64,000 bases of DNA from Micromonospora inyonensis (GTDB lineage Bacteria; Actinomycetota; Actinomycetes; Mycobacteriales; Micromonosporaceae): positions 3,534,001 through 3,598,000 of the forward strand of contig NZ_FMHU01000002.1 of assembly GCF_900091415.1 (NCBI RefSeq), in the 5' to 3' direction. Made by a program: the position numbers and the translations under genes. The notes beneath the pieces were generated by a model, which did not search any database, was not told the DNA's origin, and saw only the letters and a list, made by a program, of their open reading frames with translations. Each line of letters begins with the position of its first letter. Within the stretch, counting starts at the first letter, position 1. Below are positions 7,940 through 15,820 of the stretch, one piece after another.

Positions 7940-8707
7940 ATGACCAGCAACCTGACGAGCCGCACCGCGGTCCTCACCGGAGGCGCCCGCGGCATTGGCC
8001 TGACGCTCGCCAGAACCTTGGCGGCAGACGGCATGAACGTCGCCCTTCTCGACCTGCTAGACACCGTCGAGGAGAGCGCGAAGGCCATCGCCGACGAGTA
8101 CGGGGTCGCCACGCACGGACAGAAGATCGACGTCACCGATCAGGACGGGGTTGCCGACGCGTTCCGGGCCGTCCGGCAGACCTTCGGCGTTCCGTCCGTT
8201 TTGGTCACGGCCGCCGGTATCGAAATCAACGGCGACTCGGTCAAGGTCACCGCGGAGCAGTGGCGGAGGGTGATCGACGTCAACCTCACCGGCACGTTCT
8301 TCGCGGCCCAGGCATTCGCCAACGGACTACTGACGGCCGGAATGCCCGGTAGCGCGATCTTCATCGCGTCCATGTCGGGCTCGATCGTCAACGTGCCGCA
8401 ATGGGCGGCGTCGTACAACGCGTCCAAGGCCGCCGTCGCGCACCTGGGAAGGTCGCTGGCCGTCGAGTGGGCGCCCGCCGGGATCCGGGTAAATTCGATC
8501 TCGCCCGGATATGTGCTCACCGACCTCACGAAGGCCATCCTCGACCGGGAGCCGGAGCTGCACGACGACTGGGTCGCCCGTATCCCGCAGGGCCGCATGG
8601 CCAAGCCCGAGGATCTCGCCGGGCTGGTCCGCTTCTTGGCGTCCGACGCCTCGACGTACCTAACCGCGCAGGACATCGTCATCGACGGCGGCTACACCGC
8701 GATCTAG
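7940..8707 (+). CDS. Short-chain dehydrogenase/reductase, probable polyol dehydrogenase
   Basis: A 255-residue classical SDR. The nucleotide-binding motif TGGARGIG lies at about residues 13–20, the catalytic Ser in IFIASMSGS, and the YNASK catalytic Tyr–Lys pair near residue 158. C-terminal ASTYLTAQDIVIDGGYT is family-typical. ATG 7940 is used because GAGGGAGAG precedes it. A TTG five codons earlier is less likely. It follows the isomerase by 21 bases and closes the operon. Sorbitol/arabinitol-type SDRs have this form, so oxidation of a polyol to the ketose that the FGGY kinase then phosphorylates is the simplest role (inference). Confidence 0.88.
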   Translation: MTSNLTSRTAVLTGGARGIGLTLARTLAADGMNVALLDLLDTVEESAKAIADEYGVATHGQKIDVTDQDGVADAFRAVRQTFGVPSVLVTAAGIEINGDSVKVTAEQWRRVIDVNLTGTFFAAQAFANGLLTAGMPGSAIFIASMSGSIVNVPQWAASYNASKAAVAHLGRSLAVEWAPAGIRVNSISPGYVLTDLTKAILDREPELHDDWVARIPQGRMAKPEDLAGLVRFLASDASTYLTAQDIVIDGGYTAI

Positions 8708-8725
8708 TACCGACTAGACCCGCCC

Positions 8726-8758
8726 GCCCCTCCTGACCCGACCGCCCCGACAAGACCC
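8726..8758. repeat. Right direct repeat bounding the accessory segment
   Basis: An exact 26-base copy of 1138–1163, followed by AAGACCC where the left copy has CGCCCCGACTAGACCC. It lies 18 bp after the SDR stop. With the left copy it brackets the decarboxylase remnant, permease, lysR and the five-gene operon. Confidence 0.75.
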
Positions 8759-9041
8759 GCTCGCCCGATCGACTCTGCCGACCTGAGCCGCACGTACTAC
8801 CGGGACGCGCGGGGGACGCGGTACGGCGTACCGGACTTGCCGGGGCGGACATGACCGAGGTGGGCGCGGTGCTACGGCGGCAGGCCGGCGAGCTGGCCGC
8901 GCGCGGCCGGCCGGTGGACAGCACCCGTCGACGACCTGCTCGACGGCTGAGCCGCCGACCCCGCGGCCGGGTCCAGCCTGGAGGACGGCCCCGCCGTGGA
9001 CGGGGACCGGGCACGCCGCAGGGAGGACCGCGCCGGTCGCG
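8759..9041. other. Intergenic region with no supported gene
   Basis: No supported gene. Two short plus-strand stretches (ending near 8853 and 8950) look vaguely protein-like: a Tyr/Arg-rich tail before a TGA, then RRQAGELAARGRPVDST. They lack starts, ribosome sites or a recognisable family, and could be decayed coding sequence. The VIT1-like gene ends at 9042 from the other strand. Confidence 0.4.
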
Positions 9042-9758
9042 TCAGCCGATCCCGCCCTGGACGCCGATCAGCGCCCCGATCAGGTACGTCGCGGCGGCCG
9101 CCGCCGCGCCCAGGAGAAGCTGCCGCAGCCCGCTGGTCCACCAGGGCCGGTTGGTGAACCGGGCGACGATCGCCCCGGCGGCGAAGAGCCCGGCCCCACC
9201 CACCGCGAGAGCCAGCCAGAGATTGGTGAACCCGACCAGGTAGGTGAGCAGCGGAACCAGCGCCCCGATGGAGAAGAACACGAACGACGAGAAGGCCGCC
9301 GTCCACGGGCTGGGCTGCTCGTCCGGGTCGACGCCCAACTCCTCCCGGACGTGCACCCGCAACGCCTCCTCCGGGTTGCGGCTGACCGCCTCGGCGACCT
9401 CGCGGGCCAGGTCGTACGGGAGGCCGCGGGCGGCCCAGGCGTCGGCCAGTTCCCGGGCCTCCGCCTCGGGGTGCCGCTCCAGCTCCCGGCGTTCCTTGGC
9501 GACCTCGGCGGCGACCTGCTCGTTGGCCGAGCGGACGCTGGTGTACTCGCCGAGCCCCATGGAGATCGCCCCGGCGACCAGCCCGGCGGTGCCGGTGAGC
9601 ACGACGGCCCGGGGCGAGACCCCGCCGCCGCCCACGCCCGCGATCAGGGCGATGTTGGTGACCAGGCCGTCCATCGCGCCGAAGACCGCCGGACGCAGCC
9701 AGCCGCCGGAGACGTCCGCGTGGTGCCCCTCCCGCAGCGCCGCAGGTGTGTCGGTCAC
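9042..9758 (-). CDS. VIT1/CCC1-family iron/manganese transporter-like protein
   Basis: A 238-residue membrane protein of the VIT1/CCC1 (Nodulin-21) family. TM1–TM2 ([21 protein letters not shown] and [20 protein letters not shown]) contain the conserved Asp/Met and GEYTS elements. A charged metal-binding loop rich in Glu/Asp follows (residues about 85–150), and three C-terminal helices close it. The family moves Fe2+ or Mn2+ out of the cytosol. GTG 9758 overlaps the map stop by four bases, so it is coupled to methionine aminopeptidase. Confidence 0.88.
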   Translation of the reverse strand: MTDTPAALREGHHADVSGGWLRPAVFGAMDGLVTNIALIAGVGGGGVSPRAVVLTGTAGLVAGAISMGLGEYTSVRSANEQVAAEVAKERRELERHPEAEARELADAWAARGLPYDLAREVAEAVSRNPEEALRVHVREELGVDPDEQPSPWTAAFSSFVFFSIGALVPLLTYLVGFTNLWLALAVGGAGLFAAGAIVARFTNRPWWTSGLRQLLLGAAAAAATYLIGALIGVQGGIG

Positions 9759-10612
9759 GGCAGTGTCAGGATCTCGTGGCCGCTCTCGGTGACCACGACG
9801 GTGTGCTCGAACTGGGCCGTCCACTTCCGGTCCTTGGTGACCACGGTCCAACCGTCGTCCCACATGTCGTACTGGTGGGTGCCGAGAGTGATCATCGGCT
9901 CGATGGTGAAGGTCATCCCCGGCTCCATCACGTCGGTGGGACGCGGGCTGTCGTAGTGCGGCACGTACAGGCCGCTGTGGAAGGCCTCCCCGATGCCGTG
10001 GCCGGTGAAGTCGCGCACGACGCCGTAACCGAACCGCTTGGCGTACGACTCGATGACCCGGCCGATGACGTTGATCTGACGGCCGGGCGCGACCGCGCGG
10101 ATGCCCCGCATCATCGCCTCGTGCGTCCGCTCGACCAGCAGCCGGGCCTCCTCCCTGACCTCGCCGACACCGAAAGTGGCGTTGGTGTCCCCGTGGACCC
10201 CGCCGATGTACGCGGTGACGTCGACGTTGACGATGTCACCGTCGTGCAGCGCGGTGGAGTCCGGGATCCCGTGACAGATCACCTCGTTGAGGCTGGTGCA
10301 GCAGGATTTGGGGAAGCCCCGGTAGCCCAGCGTCGACGGGTAGGCACCCTGGTCGACCAGGAACTCGTGGACCACCCGGTCGATCTCGTCGGTGGTCACG
10401 CCGGGCTTGCAGTGCTCACCGGCGAGCTGCACCGCCTGCGCGGCGATCCGCCCGGCGACGCGCATCCGCTCGATGGTCTCCGGGTTCTGCACATGGGAGC
10501 CGGTCCACTGCTGCGGACGCTTCTTGCCCACGTACTCCGGGCGGCGGATGTGCGACGGCACCGGTCGCCACGGAGAGAGCGTGCCTGGGGTCAACGGCGC
10601 TCGGACGGTCAT
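9755..10612 (-). CDS. map: Methionine aminopeptidase, type I
   Basis: A 285-residue type I MetAP that removes the initiator Met from nascent proteins. The pita-bread metal ligands are all present: Asp in VNVDVTAY, Asp in HGDTNATF, His in [11 protein letters not shown], Glu in FTIEPMI and Glu in AQFEHTVVV. An N-terminal extension of about 35 residues with a Pro-rich SH3-binding-like segment is usual for actinobacterial long-form MetAPs; no zinc-finger cysteines are seen. It is the first gene of a two-gene unit with the VIT1-like transporter. Confidence 0.95.
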   Translation of the reverse strand: MTVRAPLTPGTLSPWRPVPSHIRRPEYVGKKRPQQWTGSHVQNPETIERMRVAGRIAAQAVQLAGEHCKPGVTTDEIDRVVHEFLVDQGAYPSTLGYRGFPKSCCTSLNEVICHGIPDSTALHDGDIVNVDVTAYIGGVHGDTNATFGVGEVREEARLLVERTHEAMMRGIRAVAPGRQINVIGRVIESYAKRFGYGVVRDFTGHGIGEAFHSGLYVPHYDSPRPTDVMEPGMTFTIEPMITLGTHQYDMWDDGWTVVTKDRKWTAQFEHTVVVTESGHEILTLP

Positions 10613-10698
10613 CCGCCAAGCCTATCGCCGCCCCGGACAGGGTCGGCACGCAGCGGGCGGCCCGGGGGCGGCTGTTGCCCCCACCGGGGTGCTGTGCC

Positions 10699-11025
10699 AT
10701 GGTGTCAGGCGTGGATCAAGGGGGAAGCGCTCCCGTCTTCGCTGCCAGCGTGCAGGTCGACGGCGACCACCTCCGGGTCGTGGTGACCGGTGAGGTCGAC
10801 ATGGCGACCGCCGACACCATGCTCCAGATCGCGCTACGGGAACCGGCCCGACGGCTGACCCTGGACCTGCGGGCGGTCGCCTTCTTCGACTCCGCCGCCA
10901 TCCACGCCGTCGTCCGGATCGCCGAGCGGTTCCCGGGCACGCTGGCCGTGCTGCCGTCCCGCCAGGTGCGCCGGGTGCTGGAGATCTCCGGTCTCGCCGG
11001 CCAGGACTGGTTCGACCCGAGCTGA
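10699..11025 (+). CDS. STAS-domain anti-sigma factor antagonist
   Basis: A 108-residue stand-alone STAS protein of SpoIIAA/RsbV type. GEVDMATADTM and LDLRAVAFFDSAAIHAVV form the core. The Ser in FFDSAA aligns with the phosphorylatable Ser of anti-anti-sigma factors, so its state should depend on a kinase and a PP2C phosphatase. It converges with a giant gene at 11050 that encodes both activities, so a partner-switch pair is likely (inference). ATG 10699 is preferred; GTG 10711 is an alternative. Confidence 0.88.
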   Translation: MVSGVDQGGSAPVFAASVQVDGDHLRVVVTGEVDMATADTMLQIALREPARRLTLDLRAVAFFDSAAIHAVVRIAERFPGTLAVLPSRQVRRVLEISGLAGQDWFDPS

Positions 11026-11049
11026 CCGGCCCACGTCACCACCGGCCGT

Positions 11050-14000
11050 TCAGGCCGCCTCGCCGCGACCCGACCGCTCGTGCTCCCCGCGGCGGCCCGC
11101 CAGCCGGCGACGCAGGGTCACCTCCGTGCCGGTCGCGGTACGGCGGACCGAGAGGTCGCCGAGCGCGCGGATCAGGGAGAGCCCCCGGCCCCGGAACGTC
11201 GACCCGGACGACTCCCGCCACTGGCCGCTGTCCTGGACGGTGACGACCACCGTCCGGTCCTCGATGGTCACCTCCACGTCGATCACCGGCTCGGCCGGAG
11301 CCACCGGATGCTCGATCGCGTTCGCCGCCGCCTCGGAGACCGCCACGGTCAGGTCGAACAGATCTATCTCGCCGACGTCGTGGGCGACGAGGAAGTCCTC
11401 CACCCGCTTGCGCAGCACGCTCAGCCGGGTCGGGTCGGCGGGCAGCCGCAGCGCGAAGCGGTCCCGCTCGGTCGCCTCCAACGCGAGCACCGCCACGTCG
11501 TCCCGGCGTGGACAATCGACGACCCGCTCGACGACGGAGTCCACCAGGTCGGCGACGTGCCCGCTGAAGCCCGCCACGTCCGACCTGAGCTGACCCAAGC
11601 CGACGTCGATGCCGAGGGTCCGGTCCTCGATCAGGCCGTCGGTGTAGAGCAGCAGCCGGCCGCCCGCCTCCAGCGTGTCCGTCTCGGTCCGGTACGACGT
11701 GTCGGGAATGGCACCGACCGGCGGGCCCAGGGCGCGGTCGTGCAGGAACGCCACGTCGCCTCCTCGGATCAGGAGCGGGGACGGATGGCCTGCGCTGGCG
11801 TACCGTAACCGCCCGGTTCGGGGATTGAAGCAGAGACAGACGACAGTGGCGAACGAGCGCCGCTCGACGGAGCCGACCAGCCGGTTGAGCCGGGTCAGCG
11901 ACTCGCCCGGATCGAAGCCCTCCAGCAGGTACGCGCGCAGCGCGTTACGGAGCTGTCCCATCGCCGCGGCGGCGTGCACACCCTTGCCCACCACGTCTCC
12001 GATGACCAGCGCCAGTTCGTCGTCGACCTCGATCACGTCGTACCAGTCGCCGCCGACCTCGACGTCACCGCTACCGGGCAGGTAGCGGCTGGCCACCACC
12101 GCGTCGGGCCGCTGCGGCAGGGAGCGGGGCAGCAGGCTGTGCTGGAGGGTGGTGGCGATGCGGTGCTCGGCCTCGTAGAGCCGGGCGTTCTCCAACCGCA
12201 CGCCGATCAGCCGGGCCAGTTCGGTCAGCACGGCCTGCTCGGCGTCCACGCGGGCTGCGGCCGGCTGCCAGATCCGTAGTTCGCCGAGGGGTTCGCCGGT
12301 GGTACCGGCCAACGGCAGGACGACCGACGGGTCTCCGGACGCGTCGCCGGCACCGTGCGCCTCGGAGCGGGCGTCCCCGGCGGTGACCACCGCCCGTACC
12401 GCGTCGACCAGGCTGAGCGCGTGCGCGGCGGCGACCGAGACCACGTCGGCGGTGGAGCGGGCGGTGTTGATCGCGACCGCCGCGTCGGCGAGGGCGCGCA
12501 GCCGCCGGATGATCTGCCCGCGCAGCTGCCCGAGTTCGACGTTGGCCCGCACCCGGGCGATCAGTTCCTGCCCGGAGAAGGGCTTGGCCAGGTAGTCGTC
12601 GGCGCCGACGGCGAGCCCGGCGACCGCCTCGACCGAGCCGGCCCGGGCGGAGAGCAGCACGATCGGCACGTACCGGGTACGCGGATCGGCCCGTAACGCG
12701 GTGACCAGGCCGAAGCCGTCGAGTCTCGGCATCATCACGTCGGCCAGCACCAGGTCGAACGAGGTGTTCTCGATCGCGTCCAGGGCGGCGACACCGTCCT
12801 CGACCGCGACGACCTCCCAGGATGGTGCGAGCAGCCGGGTGACATGTTCCCGCAGGTCGACGTTGTCGTCGACGACCAGGATGCGGCCCGCCCGGGGACC
12901 GGCCGGTTCGTCCGTTCCGTACGCCGGTGCCGGACCGGCGGACCAGAAGGCGGCCTCGGTGACGTACAGCCGGGCCTGCTGGGAGTCGGTCAGCGCTACG
13001 GGTCGGTCGACGACCCGGTCGGCCGGCAGGTGCGCGGAACCGAACGGAACGGTGACGGTGAAGGTGCTCCCCTCGCCCACCCGGCTGGCGACACCGACCT
13101 CGCCGCCGTGCATCTCCACCAGCTCACGGACCAGCGCCAGGCCGATCCCCGTCCCCTCGTGGGTACGCGAGCGAACCCCGGGCACCCGGTGGAACCGCTC
13201 GAAGACCTGCGCACGTTCGTCGTCGGCGATACCGACGCCGGTGTCGGTCACCTCCAGCCGCGCACCGCCCGGCACCGCGAGAACGCGGACCCGGATCTCC
13301 CCGTCGAAGGTGAACTTCACCGCGTTGGAGAGCAGGTTGAACACGATCTTCTCCCACATGTCCCGGTCGACGAAGACCGGCGCGGGCAGCGGTGGGCAGT
13401 CCACGGTCAGCCGCAGCCCGGCCCGCTCCACGGCCGAGCGGAAGGTGCTGGACAGCCGGGAGGTGTAGTCGGCCAGGTCGGTGGGACGGTAGTCGGCGGC
13501 GAGGCGGCCGGACTCCAGCCGGGAGAAGTCCAGGACGGTGTTGACCAACTTGAGCAGACGCAGCGCGTTGCGGTGCATCACGGTGAACCGCTCGATGTGG
13601 TCCACCGGCAGGTCCGGATCGGCGAGCAGGTCCTCCAGCGGCCCGAGCACCAGGGTCAGCGGGGTGCGGAACTCGTGGCTGACGTTGGCGAAGAAGTTGG
13701 TCTTCGCCCGGTTGAGCGCGGCCAGTTCGGCGGCGCGAACCTGCTCCTGCTCGTACGCCCGCTGCCGGGCCACGGCGCGGGAGACCTGGGCCGCGACGAG
13801 GTCGAGGAAGGTGCGGTACTCGGTGGTCAGCGGGAACCGTTCGGCGGTGCCGAGGACGAGAGCCCCGACGGTCTCGTGGGCGGCGAGCACGGGAAGCACC
13901 ACCGCTCTCGGTGCGCTTCCGGGTGGTGCCGGGTCGACCAGGTCGGTGAGGTCGACCGACCGGGCGTCGGCACCGGCGACCACCTGGCGGACCGCCTCGG

Positions 14001-14757
14001 GCAGCGCACCGGGGGACGTCACCCGGTCGGCGTCGACACCGCTGCACCCGGCCAGCGTGACCCGACCGGAGGCGTCGGTCAGGTAGAGCAGACCGACGGG
14101 GAGGTCCTCGTGGTGCGCGTCGAGCACCTCGGCCGTGGCCCGGCCCAACTCGGCACCGCTCCCCACGTCGACGAGCCGGGCACCGAGGTCGGCCAGGGCC
14201 CGCAGGCGTCGCTCACCGAGCACCCGCCCGGTGGTCTCGTTGACGATGCAGTACACCCCCTCGATCGATCCGTCGTCGACGCGGATCGGGTCGTAGGAGA
14301 CGTCGAAGTAGACCTCTTCCAGGAAGCCGTGCCGATGCAGCAGGAAGGGCCGGTCCTCGGCCCGGTAGGACTCACCGGTGCGGCGGACGCCGTCCAGCAG
14401 CGGGGCGAGGTCGGCCCAGGTCTCCGTCCAGTGGTCCCGAGCGGGCCGGCCGAGGGCGTGCGGGTGCTTGGTGCCGATGGTCGGCAGGTAGGCGTCGTTG
14501 TAGAAGGCCCGGTGGTCGGCACCCCAGAACATCACGATCTGGGCCTTGGAGGTGAGCAGCATGGCGACCGCGTTGGCCAGCGCCGAGGGCCACTGCTCCG
14601 GGCTGCCGACCGGACTGTCGGCCCAGTCAAGGTCACGAATCCGTGCGCCCATCTCGCCACCAGCCGCGAAGGCGGCCACCAACTGCGGGGGCAGTCCACC
14701 CCCGGTGGTGCCCCCGCACAGGCCACGCTCGTCCACGCCCCCCTGGGCCGAGCTCAT
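11050..14757 (-). CDS. Hybrid histidine kinase–receiver–SpoIIE phosphatase–anti-sigma kinase fusion
   Basis: A 1235-residue soluble signalling protein. Order (residues in this start): PAS-like sensor about 30–185; GAF about 190–340; HisKA with phospho-acceptor His near 361 (FFANVSHEFRTPLTLV); HATPase with N-box FNLLSNAVKF and DTGVGIADDE; receiver about 625–740 (ILVVDDNVD; acceptor Asp near 673 in LADVMMPRLDG); a second GAF-like region about 755–860; PP2C/SpoIIE about 885–1090 (VGGDWYDV, VIGDVVGKG); and a C-terminal RsbW-like HATPase (VSEAAANAIEH, RGRGLSLI). It can therefore phosphorelay internally and both phosphorylate and dephosphorylate an anti-anti-sigma. ATG 14757 follows GGGAGG. No transmembrane segment is seen. 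Confidence 0.9.
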   Translation of the reverse strand: MSSAQGGVDERGLCGGTTGGGLPPQLVAAFAAGGEMGARIRDLDWADSPVGSPEQWPSALANAVAMLLTSKAQIVMFWGADHRAFYNDAYLPTIGTKHPHALGRPARDHWTETWADLAPLLDGVRRTGESYRAEDRPFLLHRHGFLEEVYFDVSYDPIRVDDGSIEGVYCIVNETTGRVLGERRLRALADLGARLVDVGSGAELGRATAEVLDAHHEDLPVGLLYLTDASGRVTLAGCSGVDADRVTSPGALPEAVRQVVAGADARSVDLTDLVDPAPPGSAPRAVVLPVLAAHETVGALVLGTAERFPLTTEYRTFLDLVAAQVSRAVARQRAYEQEQVRAAELAALNRAKTNFFANVSHEFRTPLTLVLGPLEDLLADPDLPVDHIERFTVMHRNALRLLKLVNTVLDFSRLESGRLAADYRPTDLADYTSRLSSTFRSAVERAGLRLTVDCPPLPAPVFVDRDMWEKIVFNLLSNAVKFTFDGEIRVRVLAVPGGARLEVTDTGVGIADDERAQVFERFHRVPGVRSRTHEGTGIGLALVRELVEMHGGEVGVASRVGEGSTFTVTVPFGSAHLPADRVVDRPVALTDSQQARLYVTEAAFWSAGPAPAYGTDEPAGPRAGRILVVDDNVDLREHVTRLLAPSWEVVAVEDGVAALDAIENTSFDLVLADVMMPRLDGFGLVTALRADPRTRYVPIVLLSARAGSVEAVAGLAVGADDYLAKPFSGQELIARVRANVELGQLRGQIIRRLRALADAAVAINTARSTADVVSVAAAHALSLVDAVRAVVTAGDARSEAHGAGDASGDPSVVLPLAGTTGEPLGELRIWQPAAARVDAEQAVLTELARLIGVRLENARLYEAEHRIATTLQHSLLPRSLPQRPDAVVASRYLPGSGDVEVGGDWYDVIEVDDELALVIGDVVGKGVHAAAAMGQLRNALRAYLLEGFDPGESLTRLNRLVGSVERRSFATVVCLCFNPRTGRLRYASAGHPSPLLIRGGDVAFLHDRALGPPVGAIPDTSYRTETDTLEAGGRLLLYTDGLIEDRTLGIDVGLGQLRSDVAGFSGHVADLVDSVVERVVDCPRRDDVAVLALEATERDRFALRLPADPTRLSVLRKRVEDFLVAHDVGEIDLFDLTVAVSEAAANAIEHPVAPAEPVIDVEVTIEDRTVVVTVQDSGQWRESSGSTFRGRGLSLIRALGDLSVRRTATGTEVTLRRRLAGRRGEHERSGRGEAA

Positions 14758-14823
14758 GCTGCCTCCCGCTCCGGCCATGTCCGGCGCGCCCCTTGAATAT
14801 TCGCCCGCCCGTGCGCCGAGTTG

Positions 14824-14848
14824 TACCCAAGCGGAACAGCAACGTAAC
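14824..14848 (-). promoter_or_regulatory. Candidate stress-sigma promoter for the sensor gene
   Basis: On the minus strand GTTAC is followed after 15 bases by GGGTA, close to the SigB/SigF-type pattern (GTTT-N14–16-GGGTA). It would start transcription about 60 bp before the ATG at 14757. The rest of 14758–15000 has no gene. Weak evidence: one near-match. Confidence 0.25.
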
Positions 14849-15000
14849 GCATGCCGTCCACGCAACGCTGTTTACCCGTGTCTCATCCTGACGTCCCCGG
14901 TCGACGTCCGGATCGTCAGGTCGGCCCGGATGGGTACGCCGGGCTCGGCCCGCCGGCACACCACCGGCGGCGGACCGTCGACGGCAGGAGGGCCGGCAGG

Positions 15001-15552
15001 TCAGAAGACCGGCAGGCCGTCGATGCTCGTGGCGTTCCTCGTCGCCCGGTAGACCACCAGGTCCTCGGTCGTCCGCCGGGAGTGGCAGGCGAGGAGCATG
15101 TCCCGGTCGCCCTGGTACTCCATCAGCGGCACCGAGAACCCGCACGAGTCGGATACCCGGTCGACCTCGACGGTGACCACCGCCCGGACGGCGTGCGGGT
15201 CGGGCGGGTCGGGGAAGTCGGCGAGCCGGGCGGCGAAGTCGGGCGTGCCCACGGCGACCGTGTCGCCCCGCCCGTGCAACCGGACGACCTTCGGCGGGCC
15301 GGCGAAGGCACAGAACATCAGCGTGATCCGGCCGTTGTCCCGCAGGTGGGCAATGGTCTCCGCGCCGCTGCCGTGGTAGTCGAGGTACGCCACCCGGTGC
15401 GGGCCGAGGACCACGAACGTGCCCCGCATGCCCTTCGGCGACAGGTTGACGTGCCCGTCGACCGAGGTGGGGGCGGTCGCCACGAAGAAGACCGGCTGCG
15501 CCTCGATGAAGGTGCGCAGCCGCCCGCCGATCTCCGGGTACACCGTGCCCAT
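15001..15552 (-). CDS. Pyridoxamine 5'-phosphate oxidase-like flavin-binding protein
   Basis: A 183-residue split-barrel protein of the PNPOx-like/FMN-binding superfamily: FIEAQPVFFVATAP, VNLSPKGMRGTFVVL and VAYLDYHGSGAETIAHL form the typical beta-barrel and flavin-contacting loops. In actinobacteria this family includes F420- and FMN-dependent reductases; the ligand cannot be decided here. ATG 15552 has GAGG eight bases upstream; ATG 15561 is in frame just before it. It stands alone between signalling genes. Confidence 0.8.
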   Translation of the reverse strand: MGTVYPEIGGRLRTFIEAQPVFFVATAPTSVDGHVNLSPKGMRGTFVVLGPHRVAYLDYHGSGAETIAHLRDNGRITLMFCAFAGPPKVVRLHGRGDTVAVGTPDFAARLADFPDPPDPHAVRAVVTVEVDRVSDSCGFSVPLMEYQGDRDMLLACHSRRTTEDLVVYRATRNATSIDGLPVF

Positions 15553-15820
15553 ACCAGCCATCCTCACACCGTCGCGTCGTTCCCGGTGCCCCCTGCCCGC
15601 CGGTTGGGACGCCGTCCCCGGCGCGCCTAATTGCCTTGCCGGCCCATTGACACCGGGCGCATCCTTGACCTCGTGACCAGGCCCGATCCGGGCCACCGCC
15701 GGGCACTCGGAACCCGGCACCGCGGCGGCGCGGGGCGTCGGTCACCTCTCTCTCACCAGTACGGCGATCCGCCGTACCCGACAACCGCCCCGCGCCGCCG
15801 CCTCCCGCGTGTGGGTCACG

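Noticed and set aside
8851..9243. Small plus-strand open frame before the VIT1-like gene
   Set aside because: Arg/Pro-rich, overlaps the 3' end of the VIT1-like gene antisense, no ribosome site.
12844..14796. A 650-residue plus-strand open frame opposite the hybrid kinase
   Set aside because: Shadow of a well-supported minus-strand gene; no recognisable protein motif.
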